From Microdochium bolleyi (lineage: Eukaryota > Ascomycota > Sordariomycetes > Xylariales > Microdochiaceae): a DNA stretch of 64,000 nt. Location of the stretch: the NCBI GenBank assembly GCA_001566295.1, contig KQ964249.1, positions 1,178,001-1,242,000 on the forward strand, read 5' to 3'. Positions 33,964 through 46,148 of the stretch are shown here, piece by piece; position 1 is the stretch's first letter, and each line of letters begins with the position of its first letter. The translations under genes and the position numbers were made by a program. Below the pieces are notes generated by a model, which did not search any database, was not told where the DNA came from, and was given only the letters and a program-made list of their open reading frames with translations.

Positions 33964-34917
33964 TGCTGATGAGCTCTTGGTTGTGTGTCTTGGCTGAAAT
34001 GAGGTTTTGTGTCTGTGAGACGGGCCTTGGCGTCCAGAAAACTGTGTGACACAGGCACTATTGCAAGTGCGGGTCGTGAGCAAGTCGGGATGTTTAAAGT
34101 ATGCTGAAGGTGTTGCAAAGTCCCATGGTCCTAAGCTCGGCGTGTTGATGTATCGTGAGCTTCAATGTGGAAGATTTCGGGGGCGCAGGATTATCAGGCG
34201 CGTCACTCAAGTCAATGCAGCGAGGGGAGGGCGACTAACATCCTTGACCCCTGGCTTGTTGCTCGTGCGAGCCGGCCGTTGCTCAGGGCAACCACGCCAA
34301 GCCGGTCTGTGCACGAACGCTGCCTCCACCTTTTCATACTGGAAGCACAATACAGATATGCGCTATGCATAACTGTTCCTCCCTGTTCAAACATATCTGC
34401 ATTTGTACACTTGAGTGACTAACACACAACGCAGCTTCGGTACAACACGCGCGCCCTTTCCAAACAGCGATCAGAGCTGTGTCTCGCTCAAGTTGCAGGA
34501 ATGATGTGTTCACTCGCCACGATCAAAGCCACAGCGGAAACGACAAGGATCAGGTGCGTAGGGGCGCAGTCAGCGTACCAAAGCTGAGCTTCATCATCGT
34601 AAATGCCACGGACAAGCACGCATGCAGCAGGCGTCGCTCGCCCGCCAATTGTTCACCAGTGTCACTTGAGCCGACCATGAAATAACCGCATACACGCCGT
34701 GTGCCGAACGGCAACATCAAAGACGGAGGAGTGCTTGAAGAAGAAGGTCTGATCCTTTTGATTACCGGGTATCTAAATGCCTTGCCGAAAACCATGCCTG
34801 AATACTCCGGATGACCAGTCGCGCCTAAAGCCAGCGAGCAGTTGTGCAGACCATTGGCGCAAGACTCCTTCACTATCCATGAACTTTTTGTTTCTTGATT
34901 TGAGTTCCGGGATGCGC
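33964..34917. other. Intergenic region: MPS1 promoter and P2 3' end
   Basis: About 950 bp between two minus-strand genes. The part near 33964 should contain the MPS1 promoter, the part near 34917 the P2 3' UTR. No coding sequence or repeat recognised. Confidence 0.45.
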
Positions 34918-35366
34918 TTAGTCGAAGAGACCGAAGCCCATGTCGTCGTCAGACTCCTCGGCGGCTGTAGGTATGTGTAAGTATGAGATCTCTGGCAGGA
35001 CTTTGACAGTAAGAACTTACCCTCCTCCTTCTTCTCCTCAGCAGGGGCAGCCTCAGCGGCACCGCCAGCAGCGGCACCACCGGCAGCGGGAGCGCCACCA
35101 CCACCGCCGCTGGGGACGGAGGCGAGCTTGGAGGCACCCTCAGAGATGAGCTACAGATCGAGTTAGCGTTGGCTGTTTATATTGTCGCAAAGTCGTAGGG
35201 GCCGTACCTCGTTGATGTCCTTGCCCTCGAGCTCGGAGATCAGGGTGTCGAGGCGGTCCTCATCAGCCTCAATGCCGACGGACTCAAGGACGGCCTTGAC
35301 GTCAGCGGCAGAGGGCGAGGTGTTGCCACCGAGGCCGAGGAGAAGGTAAGCTGCGAGGTGCTTCAT
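34918..35366 (-). CDS. RPP2: 60S acidic ribosomal stalk protein P2
   Basis: Three exons on the minus strand: 35208-35366, 35021-35150 and 34918-34964, giving 111 residues. P2 forms heterodimers with P1 on the P0 stalk and recruits translation GTPases. It opens MKHLAAYLLLGLGG, has the dimerisation helices through LISELEGKDINEL, then a Gly/Ala hinge (GGGGGAPAAGGAAAGG), an acidic KKEE block and the universal tail ESDDDMGFGLFD. MKHLAAYLLL distinguishes P2 from P1. Introns of 57 and 56 bp are phase-consistent, and the tail exon is only 47 bp. High codon bias (C-ending codons) agrees with strong expression. A further intron in the 5' UTR is likely in this family but was not resolved. Confidence 0.96.
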
Positions 35367-36721
35367 TTTGGTGGTTTTCTATTGAGTAGCACAATTACAG
35401 GTCAGTCGAGCCTGCCTCGGATCTCGAATTCGTCTTTCGGAACGTGTTGTCGGAATCGGACAGGTGATCGAATGGCGTGAAAAGCAGCCGGGCGTACTCA
35501 CGTGGAGTGTTTTTGCTGAACACGAGAAAGCAATCGATTTAACCGCAGACCTGGGCGGAGACTGAATCTTCGATGTTCGAGGTTTGGTGGGATGGATTGC
35601 GGACTGAAAAGATGCAGCGGGTGGCACCCTTGCGCTGCACAGAAAAGTTCACATAATTTGAGCCGCCCGCCCACGTCGGGCGACCTTCCTGTGGGCTAGG
35701 CTAGGCTCATTAGGGCTCCTCTCAGAGGCGGTCCGTGCACGATGCAGATCAAGCCTCCTCAGCCTCCTCCAGGCAAGATCTGAGTGGACCCTCATCGTGG
35801 CGGACTGTGGCTGGTGTGCCAGCGCAAGTCGGCTCCTCCACCTGGGCATTCATCTTTGATGTAGAGTAACGGTGACGAGCGCCAGAACATTTTCGTAATG
35901 AAGATTGACAAGCACAGGTCAAATCTTGGCCGTGGAAAGAATCTGGCGGGCCTCCACATGAAGTATACAAAGTGTTCAGCTTCACGTCATTACTTAAGGT
36001 AAAGTTGCCTCACAGTTGATAGGTACGGAGTACCTAAACATGCGCAAAATGAAAAGGCCATGCGGAATCAGCCCGTTTTTTATTTATTGTACATTAGACG
36101 ATCCCCTTGAAGAGTATCTCGCATTGGCCAGCCATGTCTGTTCCACGGGTTTTGATGAGAGTTGCCCAGCTCAGACACAGGATGAGCTGCGGCTGCCAGA
36201 CCTGGTCTGGCCCTGACCTGCCTGTCGGGATGACTAATGCTCGGTGGATCTACCGGCGGACTTTCGACCTAAACCAACTTCGGAGTACGCCTGCCTGCAT
36301 CAAAGTGTTGTGACCAGCCCAGGCTGTGCATCGAGCGCCGAGTGTTATCATCCTCCAAGTGCCTCACGAGGTCGCCTCGCCGTGACAACCCGTACCGGCC
36401 ACGAGCCACGACATCACCAACACCATACTCGCTTACGGCGCCGCAGCCGCCAGGTATCATTGCGTGCCTCTGTGTGGCACCCGCTTCTCGTCGACGAGAC
36501 TTGTCATCACCTGGATTCGCTTCGCGCCAGGCCGGCAATCTGCGAGGCGTTTGCCAACCAGTCAAGCATAAAATCTTGCCACCCATCGCTCATTCGACCT
36601 CTGTCATGTATCGCTCGAGCGACTCATGATCTTGCGCCCACTGCACGCCCGCGTCACGGCCTCCATTCTCATTCAGTCAACAAGAGTCGAAATCCGTCGT
36701 TAGGCATACGATTCTGACACC
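35367..36721. promoter_or_regulatory. Divergent promoter region between P2 (-) and SPT2 (+)
   Basis: About 1.36 kb with no recognisable gene. It contains a perfect inverted repeat at 36020-36036 and a CTAGGCTAGGCTCATTAGGG stretch around 35698-35717. The latter includes a TTAGGG-like core of the type often seen upstream of fungal ribosomal-protein genes. Open frames here look like chance. Confidence 0.5.
36020..36036. repeat. Perfect short inverted repeat
   Basis: TAGGTAC-GGA-GTACCTA: two 7-bp arms around a 3-bp centre. It lies between the divergent P2 and SPT2 genes, about 0.65 kb upstream of P2 and 0.7 kb upstream of SPT2. Confidence 0.9.
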
Positions 36722-37997
36722 ATGCCGGTTCGTCATCCTATATACCTCGCGTTTGTATGCAGAGGTGGCTTCATCGTACTAATCCCATAACGAGCAGATT
36801 GGTGATCTTTTAGCCGAGATAACCGGCAAGCCCGGTGCGCCGTCGACACCAAGCTCAGCAAATCCGAACGCTTCTGCGTCGAGCGGCTTAAAGCGCAAGG
36901 CGTCTGCGTCAAGCTCCCTGTCGTCAGCTCTGGCGAAGAAGCCAGCGATCGAGTCGGACTCCACGCTCGCGAGATCAACGCCATCTTCATACAACTCTGC
37001 ATCTGCGTCTTCGAGTATCCGCAAAAGCGAAAGCCTGGGCACGAATTCTCAACGCCCAAACGGGTCACCAGCCGCAAACACAAACACACTCAGGAATGGT
37101 GTATCTGGTTCTGCCCAGGCGCGCAAGATTGGCTATGAGCCTCCTCGTCCTCGACCGATGCCATCGAACCAAAGTGTACCAGCCGCCTCGACAAGACCGG
37201 TACAGGCAGTAACAAGACCAACGCCCTCGACATCCCAAGCTCCGAAGAAAGGTTCTTTCGCAGAAATCATGGCTCGTGGCGCCAAGGCTCAGCAGACGAT
37301 GGGCAAGGTAGGCGTCATACAACACAAATCCATCGGTAAACAAATGAGCAAGAAAGACAGAGAGCTTGCAAAGACGGAGCAAAAGAGCAGTGCGAAGATG
37401 GCTGCCGGCAAGGGTGTAGCCGGTCCTGGGAAGGGTTCCGCAACAATATCACGTGCTGCTGAGACCTCCCGCAGTGGCATGAAAGGTGGTTCAAATGGCG
37501 ACAGGCCTATTGGCAGTAAGGCCGGTGTCAAGTCTACAAGTGCGGAGGTTCCTGAAAAGAAGATCAAGAAGAGCTCTTCTGCAACGACTGGATACACAGG
37601 CACCGCCCGGCCGATCCCCGGTGCTGCGAAGCGTGGCCCAGCAGGCCGTTCTGGTGGCCCGGCCCGTTCCGGTCAGCGTGATAGAGGTCTGCTGGCACCA
37701 CCGAAGGCTGCCCGAAAAGACCGATACGACGACGAATATGACGAAGAGCTGGACGACTTCATCGATTACGATGATGAAGAGGCCGAGGCTGACCCTTACG
37801 GGCGCCCTGGTCGTTATGTCGAATATGACTCCGATGCGTCCAGTGACATGGAGGCCGGTCTGTCAGACATTGATTCAGAAGAGCGCAGAGCCGAGAGAGT
37901 CGCTCGTGACGAGGACAGACGCGAAAAGATGCTCGAGGAGAAACTCAAGCGTGAGAAGGAAGAGAGGCGGAAACGGCTCGCGCAGGGCTATCGATAG
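36722..37997 (+). CDS. SPT2: SPT2 chromatin protein (histone H3-H4 chaperone)
   Basis: Two exons: a 6-bp first coding exon, 36722-36727 (Met-Pro), and 36798-37997, giving 401 residues. Spt2 is an HMG-like histone H3-H4 chaperone acting during transcription elongation. The join gives MPIGDLLAEITG, the usual opening of filamentous-fungal SPT2 proteins. The 70-bp intron has a weak GTTCGT donor but a near-ideal branch site TACTAAT at 36777-36783, 14 nt before the AG. The middle is Ser/Ala/Pro/Lys-rich and disordered, with SFAEIMARGAKAQ. The C-terminal SPT2 domain is clear: DEYDEELDDFIDYDDEE, MEAGLSDIDSEERRAERVA and a Lys/Arg/Glu helix to the end. Confidence 0.88.
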
Positions 37998-39328
37998 GAG
38001 CCTTCCCTGCTGTCGGCGAAACTATCTCATAATGTTTGATTTCGAGTCTATCGGACGTGGAACTATTTCAGGTATCGCATACGACGCAAGGCGGCGGAAC
38101 ATTGACTCGGGGTCGGGTTTCCGGTTCGTATACTGACTCACCTGCATGGCATTAGGCGTTCTCGGGACTATTCAGGGTCACCATTGTCGCCATTTGCGTG
38201 GCATGGTACTGCATTGGCATGTATTTCTTTCAGCATAACCATGGCATAGCCAGAGCAGATAGATTGCTGTTTTGTTTTCATTCGAGACATTCCATTACCC
38301 ACTACTTTGCTTCTAGCCATGTATGCAATCTTGATCAGATCGAATTGATGGTTGCGCGTCCCCCCGTGCTCAAGTGCACAGTAGGTTCTATTCATATCCC
38401 CTGCGTGTTTGCGCATGATGAGCTGAGCTGCAGATCTTCAGTGTTGCTCATGAGTACCTCGAGGATACATTCCAGGGCTGGCTGGGGAGGTCATGGTTCA
38501 TGCAACACCAGCGATTGTCAGGCCGGGGGTGACCAGCATTACGTCATATCTTGATTGTACGCAAAGCACAGTGACAGGCCGGGAACATCACGAGTCGAAT
38601 GCGAGAAGGGCTGTGAGCCAGGAGGAGACGGCTGTCCCCATGAAAATATCGGGAAGAAATTTCCCATCACGGGTTTAACTCTGAAGGGCCATGGCATCCA
38701 GATGAATGGTGGTCACCAGAACCGAACATTTCACAGCTGTACATACGACATCCTAGTGGGCCTGGCTGTCAGGCGGGCAGCTCGTAAGGCTGAGTGATCG
38801 ACAATGATAGTTACGGCACGACAACTATCCTGCTCGTTTCTCTGGATCCGCAAACTTCAACATCTCTTGTGAAGTTATTTGTGATCATACGAGCGCACTC
38901 TGTCCACACAATTGAGTCTCTGAGCGTGCCAGGCCAACAAATTGCGCACGCGCTGTTGGTTCAGTTGGATGCCCTCAGCTGGGTGGGTCTGAGCTGTGCT
39001 GCCTGCCGCGCCTGCCTAACGTCTTGCGACCCTTCTTGCCCTTCCCCAGTTAGCGGCGTCAACCACCCTGGTCGTTCTTTCTCGTGCCCCTGGATGGCTG
39101 CGGTTGCCTATCCAGCTGGAGTCAATATTTAGATGCTCACGCGAAGTGCAATTTTGTTTCGTCTGGATCCTTTCCGCTTATTCAAACCTCTTAATTCCCA
39201 CAGAGCCTTTTCTTCCTGCTCAAGCATTTCAGAGAGGTCAATTGACGGCTATCCAGCTCTGACAGTTCTCACAAACTCGTCACTGCACCCTCAGCCCATA
39301 CACCCATCTCGGACTCCAAATCGCCTAA
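37998..39328. other. Intergenic region between SPT2 and PARP
   Basis: About 1.3 kb between two plus-strand genes. The last 200 bp before the PARP start are C/T-rich, as in a 5' leader. No recognisable coding sequence or repeat. Confidence 0.45.
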
Positions 39329-41594
39329 ATGCCTCCCAGAAAGCGTGCCGCGGCTGCTGCTGCGCAACCACCACCTCCGCCTCCTCTAGATGGTTTCACT
39401 ATCGCGTTGAGTGGCTCTCTACCTGGCGGCACACAAGGAGCCATTGAGAGCAAGTACATCAAGCCTCTGGGCGCTTCCCTGGCCAAGTCCATCACCGCTG
39501 CCACAACACATCTCGTCACAACCGAGGACGACTTCAAGAAGCCCTCCACCAAGGTCGTAAACGCCCAGAGCAAGGGCTTACCCATTGTCAGCTTCCAATG
39601 GCTCGAGGACACGCTGGACAAGATGACCAGCTTGAACGCCGATGACTACAGCTTGGACAAGATCCCTGCAGGTGCCACCAGCGCTTCCCCGGCGGCTTCA
39701 ACGTCTGTGGCCGCTCCTGCCACAAATGGCACCAGAAAGCGCGGTGCCGCGAAGGCCGTCGATGCCACTTCAGGCTCACAACCACCGAAGAAGGCGAAGA
39801 GCTCGAAGGTAAAGGATGAAGTCAAGGACGAAGTTAAGGACGAGCCAGAAGACGAAGTCATGCAAGATACCAACGAGAAGGAAGCCAAGGTCGCAGAAGG
39901 ACAGATCGCAAAATCTCTTGACGCTAAGATCCCCTTGGACGAGGGTGCTGCCAGGAACTACGGGAGCTATACTGTCTACATCAACGAGGACGGTGTGATC
40001 TATGACGCATCACTCAACCAGACCAACGCCTCAAACAACAACAACAAATTTTACCGTGTCCAGGTTAGTTGTCCAGTGGCGAGTTCATTCTTTGGACAGG
40101 ACATCAAGCTGACCAAGAACCCAAAAGATTCTGCACAACCAGCAAGGGGACTACAAGACTTGGACCCGGTGGGGCCGCGTGGGCGAGTATGGCACGGACA
40201 AAGTCTTGGGCGATGGGACTGTCAAAGATGCACTGGTGCAGTTTGATAAAAAGTTCAAGGACAAGTCCGGCTATCTCTGGGCAGATCGCGCCAAGCCTCC
40301 GAAGGCTGGCAAGTATGCCTTTATCGAGAAGAGCTACGAGCCGGATTCCGACGACGAAGAGGACGAGGCTGATGCCGACAAGATCAAGGCCGAGGTCAAG
40401 GAAGAGGAGGAGGTCGCTTCCAAGTTGTCGAAGCCGGTCCAGGATCTGATGGAGCTGATCTTTAACGCAGACTACTTCGCCAAGACGATGCAGGACCTGA
40501 ACTACGACGCGCAGAAGCTTCCCCTTGGGAAATTGAGCAAGTCGACCATTCTCAAGGGCTACCAAGCCCTCAAGGATCTGTCCGCACTTCTTGATGACCC
40601 ATCACTTGCAGCTTCGGAGTATCAGACGACAATGGCCGCTGCCACGGAAAGACTCTCGAATCTCTACTACACCCTGATCCCACACTCTTTTGGCAGGCAA
40701 AGACCACCAGTCATTCGCGACCAGAACATGCTGAAGAAAGAGATAGAACTTCTTGAAAGCTTGGGCGACATGAAGGAGGCTGCAGCCCTGATGAAGAACG
40801 ACAAGAAGGATGTCGAGAAGCTCAACCAGCTTGACCGGCAGTTCCGAGGTCTCTGCTTGGACGAGATGACACCTCTTGACAAGACGGGCACAGAGTTCAA
40901 CGAGCTGAAGAACTACCTTGTGGACACTCGAGGACACACCCACAACGCAAACTACGACGTCCAGCAAATCTTCCGGATCGAGCGCCAAGGCGAGTCGGAT
41001 CGGTTCGAGCAAAGCGCTTTCTCTGGTCCCCCTCGCGACCGCAGACTGCTCTGGCATGGCTCCCGCTGCACGAACTTTGGTGGTATCTTGAGCCAAGGTC
41101 TCCGCATCGCGCCCCCAGAAGCTCCTGTCTCGGGCTACATGTTCGGCAAGGGTATTTACCTTGCCGATATGTCGAGCAAGTCGGCGAACTACTGCTGCTC
41201 GTACATCTCGGGAGGTCATGCTTTGCTCCTCCTCTGCGAAGCCGAGCTGGGAGACCCTATGCAGGAGCTGACCGGCGCGTCCTATAACGCTGGCGACACC
41301 GCGAAGGCCCAGAACATGTACTCAACTTGGGGTAAGGGTATGACAGGTCCGAGTCAGTGGAAGGATGCGGGTTGCGTGCACCCATCCTTGGGTGGAGTGA
41401 AAATGGTACGCTCTTATGCCCAAAGCTGTCACTGACTTTTATCTTCCTTACTGACAACGTTTGTGCAGCCTGACACTGCGGCCGCGAAGCCAGGCCCGAC
41501 CAATGTGCCGAGCGCCTACCTCCAGTACAACGAGTTCATCTGCTACGATGTGGCACAGGTTCGACTCCGATACCTGCTGCGCGTGAAGATGTGA
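39329..41594 (+). CDS. Poly(ADP-ribose) polymerase, BRCT-WGR-PRD-catalytic type (PrpA-like)
   Basis: Three exons: 39329-40063, 40128-41405 and 41469-41594, giving 712 residues. It transfers ADP-ribose from NAD+ to proteins in the DNA-damage response. Domains in order: a basic N-terminus; BRCT (about 18-110, with FTIALSGSLPGG and IVSFQWLEDTLD); an acidic linker with VKDE repeats; WGR (about 190-310, W260-G-R262 in TWTRWGRVGE); the helical regulatory domain (about 325-455, SKLSKPVQDLMELIF); and the catalytic domain with H555 (LLWHGSRC), Y589 (GKGIYLAD) and E693 (YNEFICYD). The complete H-Y-E triad predicts true poly-ADP-ribosylation. There are no zinc fingers, as in other ascomycete PARP1 relatives. 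Introns are 64 and 63 bp. Confidence 0.95.
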
Positions 41595-42464
41595 GCTGAA
41601 GACGGGGCGCGGGGCATTCTGGGCATCGGATCTGGGATTCATCAGCTTTATTGCACACTTGTGAAGAAAAGCAGCACTGTGGCCCACCAATCCGTGAGCG
41701 GCCAACAGGACATGCTGAAGGACGCAGGGCCATTGTACTTTGGATTGGCAGTTGCTTTTCGAGCCCTGCTTCTGGTTTTTTTTTTTCTTTTTTTCTTTTC
41801 TTTGCAAGGTCATCAGCACTTTCCATCATGGATGGCAAACAGTAACGAGCAGGTGAGATCGAGCGGCGGAGGTGTTTCTGAGATTATGGCAAGACAGGCG
41901 AGGACAACGACGAGGGTTTCATCGTGGCTGTAACACATGGATGATGAGATAGACTTAGTGAGCCAAGCAGTATTGATTTCGAACCTGGCATTGCCCCTTG
42001 CTGTCATGTGTGTGATAATGATGAGATTTGAGTCAAGCAATCAACCTGCAGCTCGGTGAAGAGGACTCTGTGGAATGAAGTGGCTCTGGCAGCAATGAGC
42101 ATCGGCCGCGAGGTCCCCAACGACTTCAGAGCCCTAGAAGAACAGTTCTTCGATCTGCCCACTGGGCGTACTGCGATAAACGACGGGCACGTTTGACCGC
42201 AAAGAGAATCTGCGAACTACTGCCGACATCCGAATCTGGGGTGCAAGACGTGCCGATTTACAGCAGGCAGTCCAATCTTTCCAAACAGGAAACACCGCGA
42301 GATGCGGAAGAAAGCTATAGATTAGCGCGACCAGACTTGCCTCCTTCACGTATGACAGCACTATAAGCCGGTTATAGACTCGAGACGAACGAGGAGAGCG
42401 ACTCGGCACTGACGCTCGGCAGAGCTGCGAACAACACACGCCTTCTTCGGTCCAGATTTGCCCA

Positions 42465-42506
42465 ATTTTTAAAAAAAAAAATTTATTTAAATTATTTTCA
42501 TATTCT
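42465..42506. other. AT-rich spot
   Basis: About 40 bp that are nearly all A/T, including an 11-A run, inside otherwise about 50-55% GC DNA. It lies 1.9 kb upstream of the permease gene. Could be a nucleosome-depleted element or an old terminator; nothing decides this. Confidence 0.8.
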
Positions 42507-43937
42507 GCTGTGTTCGTCCACGCGCAAAATGTGGATCGACGTAATACTTGACAATAGAATGTTCGTGTGTGTGGGAAGCTTATCAGAAGCTCTGCTGCAG
42601 CTTCGAATTGCTCCCGAGGCTGGCTGGCGGGTGGACCGACTGGCAAGTTGCGGATGGGACCTTTGGCTGACCTCGGCCTACCGACTTGATCCCTTTTGGC
42701 CAGGACGCGTCTGTCTGGAGTCCACCCGGTCCTCTCTTTTTCAGTAACGTTGAGTTTCTGGCAATCATTGGTGGCTTATATGAGATGCGCCAGACTCCAA
42801 ATGTCCAGCTGAGAAGCTGCAGCTAACGAGAGACAACGAGCCCTGTCCCACATCCGACCTCGGCCTGCTCCCTTGCAAGGTCTCATGTCGCTCGTGGTTG
42901 GTTGGCCGGGCGGAGCTGTCTCGAACCTCTTTATCTTTGCGAGATCTCGGGTCTGAAAGCGACCCGATTTTTAGAGTTGGGGACAGGGGAACCAGCTCTT
43001 GGGGGTCGTTCGAGCTGCTAGAGCTAGAGCCTCATGTGACAACGCACTTCCCACTATCTCAAAGTCTTTTTGAGAGGGCGTGAAAGATTGATGCTCGAGG
43101 TTCCTTCCAGAGTCGCGCGACGAGAGAGTCAATATGGGAGAGCAAGGGACCCTGGGAATCCGGAACCAGGAGCCCACCCCGGGCCAAGAACTCGGGACTT
43201 TGTGGTAGATAGAGATCTAGGCCCATGCTAAGTTTGGAGTGCTTTGTGGCTGATTCTGCACGTGTCAATGTCACTATCAGAATTTCTTGCAGGCATGGCG
43301 AGACTCTCAAGTGGTGAGAGATGGTCAGCTCTGTATGGCGAGCACGGCTTTCACATTGGCGCCAGTGTTCAACGGGTACCGTCGTGTTGTCGGAAGGCTG
43401 TAGACCCTGTTGTGAACGACGGAGAGATAGCAAGGGACGTCCCCGAGTCACGCATGGTGGCAGGCCCAGGGTGTGCGGAGATGCCGACGACGACTATCAG
43501 GAGCGGCGATTGGCTGAGAGCACAGGCGGGGGGCGTTGACTCGATGAGATCGAGTAAAGCTGTGGGCGAGATTGGGCCAGATAACGGCAGGGAGGATGCG
43601 TGGAGGTGGAGCCGGGGGTTTCTCTGCGGAGCTGGCAGAGCGGGGGTCCGGTCGGCGACACGCCAGTCTGACGTCGGCTCCCCGAGGTCGTCCTGCTCGA
43701 GAGGCTCATTGCGCACGCAGCGGCAACTGGACGGCTCGGAATGTTGCGATGATCGACAATCCAGGTTGACTTGCCTCTGTCAGCTCTGCGGCGTGCACGT
43801 GAGCTAGGCGATGGATGGGTGATGCGATGCAGAAACATGCATTCATCTGCGGGCAGGCACGAGCGAAGCAACACCGGGCGGCCGGCCGGCCCAAGCTCGC
43901 GAGTGTGGGGGAGAGGCCTGCTCAATTGTTGCAATCG

Positions 43938-44036
43938 TTATCTCGCCCAGCCTCCACCAAGCCCGTCGAGCCATTCCCTTTCCCATTCTCCCCCATGGAC
44001 ATGGGCAGGCGTGTGTGCACTCTCTGCACGAGATAA
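43938..44036. promoter_or_regulatory. Pair of GATA-factor sites upstream of the nucleobase permease
   Basis: Two HGATAR matches: TTATCT (AGATAA on the minus strand) at 43938-43943 and AGATAA at 44031-44036, about 340-440 bp before the permease ATG. AreA/NIT2-type nitrogen activators bind such sites in filamentous fungi and control many nitrogen permeases. Matches occur by chance about every 340 bp, so this is only suggestive. Confidence 0.3.
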
Positions 44037-44373
44037 GGATGGCGAAAGCATCCAGCGAAGCCAGCCGTGACTGGCTGGCCGCGACGAGGGCCCAGCCACT
44101 GCGCTGCTGCAATGCAATGCCGCTGCCGAGTTCCACATGGCCGTGATCATCGCTCGAGATGCTCCGAAACCTTGCCCGCTGCCCGGCATACTTAAAGGTC
44201 GCGTGCTCCCGAGTCCTGACTCGACGGATGTTGCATGAGCCCCCAGTGTCTCGTCGTCCTCCCCACGAGCCAAGTGCAAGCTGCTTGCCTACGTCGGGAC
44301 TTGATCTTCCAGACGACGCTGCACCCGTCGCTCCCTCCCATCCTCCCCCAGAGACGACGGCACCACTGCAGCC

Positions 44374-46148
44374 ATGTCACGCAGACTCCACAGCTCCAAG
44401 CTCAGTGCCTTCGCGCACAAGATCGAGGTCGATCACGAGGAGGGCCTCACTTCTGCCCAGCTTATGGTACGGCCACCCTCCCAACGGTCGCGGCAGACCT
44501 CATCGCCAACAGATGAATGCTCTTCGTTGCTAACCATCACTCTCCACCTTCTCAGTTGACGAACCATGATCTCAAACCGGTCGAACCCGCCCGGCGCCTC
44601 TGGGGCCCTTGGAACTTCGTTGGTTTCTGGATTGCCGACTCGTTCAACATCAACACCTGGATGATCAGCTCCTCCATGATTGTCAATGGCTTGTCCTGGT
44701 GGCAGTCATGGATCTGTGTTTGGATCGGCTACTTTGTCGCCGGCTTCTTCATCTGCCTCACGGGTCGCATCGGTGCCACATACCACATTGGGTTCCCTGT
44801 CTCGGCAAGATCCTCGTTCGGCCTCTGGGGCAGCTTGTGGCCAGTCTTCAACCGCGCTGCGATGGCCTGTGTCTGGTACGGCGTGCAGTCCTACATTGGT
44901 GGGCACTGCGTCTACATCATGATCCGCGCCATCTGGACAAGCTGGGACCGCCAGACGATTCCAAACACATTCGCCGAAGGGTCCGGGACGACAACGGCCG
45001 ACTTTGTGTCTTTCTTCCTCTTCTGGTTCTGCTCTCTGCCCGCCATCTGGTTCCCCGTCCACCAGATCCGCCACCTCTTCACCGTCAAGGCCTACTTTGT
45101 TCCAATGGCGGGTGTCGCACTCTTCATTTGGTGTCTCGTGCGCGCTGGCGGGGCAGGCCCGATCATCCGTCAGTCCAACACGGTCCATGGCAGCGATCTG
45201 GCGTGGGAGATGGTCAAGGGCATCATGAGCTCTATCGCCAACTTCGCCACTCTCATCGTCAACGACCCAGACTTCTCTCGTTTCGCGAAAAAGCCAAGGG
45301 ATGCTCTTTGGTCGCAATTCTTCACGATCCCGATTGGTTTCGCCGCTACATCCTTTATCGGTATCTTTGTGTCGTCAAGCGCCCGTGTCATCTATCCCGA
45401 CGACAAGCCTATCTGGGATCCCCTCGACCTCCTTGAAAAATTCATCAACGATGGTGGCTCCGCCGCACGCTTCGGCATCTTTGTCATTGCGGCCGCCTTC
45501 GCCCTGGCTCAACTGGGAACCAACATCGCTGCCAACTCCATCTCTGCGGGCACCGACATGACGGCCCTACTTCCACGATTCATCAACATCCGCCGTGGCG
45601 GGTATATCTGCGCCGCTGTCGGTCTCGCCATGTGCCCGTACAACCTCTTGACAAGCGCCAACCAGTTCACCACATACTTGTCCGCATACTCGGTCTTCCT
45701 CAGCTCCATCGCGGGTGTACAGATCTGCGACTACTACATAGTCCGCAAGGGCTTCCTGGACATCAAGGAGCTGTACGACGCCCGCAAGACCGGCCCGTAC
45801 TTCTTCAACTTCGGCTTCAACTGGAGGGCGTACACGGCATACATTGCCGGCATCCTGATCAACGTAGTGGGCTTCGTGGGGGCCATTGGCGTTGATGTGC
45901 CCATGGGCGCCCGGTACATCTACAACGTCAACTTCTTCACCGGCTTCATTGTGTCCTCGGGCGTGTACTTCCTGCTGAACAAGCTGTCCCCAGTGCCTGC
46001 GTGCTCGGACAAGTGGATGGAGGTTGGCGACGAGATCACCGACATTAGCCTCGTGTATGACCAGCACAGCAGCGGCAGCCAGCGCGACTTTGACGAGGAG
46101 GCTGTAGTCGGATCGAAGAAGTATGCCGACGAGCCACCGAAGGCTTGA
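44374..46148 (+). CDS. NCS1-family nucleobase permease (uracil/allantoin type, Fur)
   Basis: Two exons, 44374-44466 and 44556-46148 (89-bp intron), give 561 residues. A proton symporter of the NCS1 family at the plasma membrane. A charged cytoplasmic N-terminus leads through TNHDLKPVEPARRLWGPWNF to the first membrane segment FWIADSFNINTWMI, which carries the family substrate-site residues. About twelve hydrophobic segments follow, with GFPVSARSSFGLWG, the NDPDFSRFAKKP motif, and GTNIAANSISAGTDM, all typical of the fungal Fur subfamily (Fur4, FurA, FurD). I cannot separate uracil, uridine and allantoin specificity by eye. The C-terminal tail is acidic with Lys residues, as in endocytosed permeases. 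Confidence 0.9.

Larger units (their letters stand above)
41595..44373. other. Long intergenic region upstream of the NCS1 permease
   Basis: A 2.8-kb stretch with no recognisable gene. It has an 11-T run near 41776-41786 just past PARP and an AT-rich spot at 42465-42506 with an 11-A run. Scattered GATA-type sites occur, for example near 42931, 43579, 43938 and 44031. Long open frames here begin at non-ATG codons or have composition-driven translations. The length fits a regulated promoter for the permease. Confidence 0.45.

Noticed and set aside
41545..41575. tRNA B-box-like GGTTCGACTCC
   Set aside because: It is inside the last PARP exon and codes for conserved catalytic-domain residues.
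42134..42646. 170-codon minus-strand frame downstream of PARP
   Set aside because: Non-ATG (TTG) start, passes through an A/T run, no family resemblance.
42500..44373. Apparent enrichment of GATA sites before the nucleobase permease, and likewise before the ammonium transporter
   Set aside because: HGATAR on both strands is expected about once per 340 bp; the counts are near that. Regulation by AreA/NIT2 is plausible from gene function, not from density.
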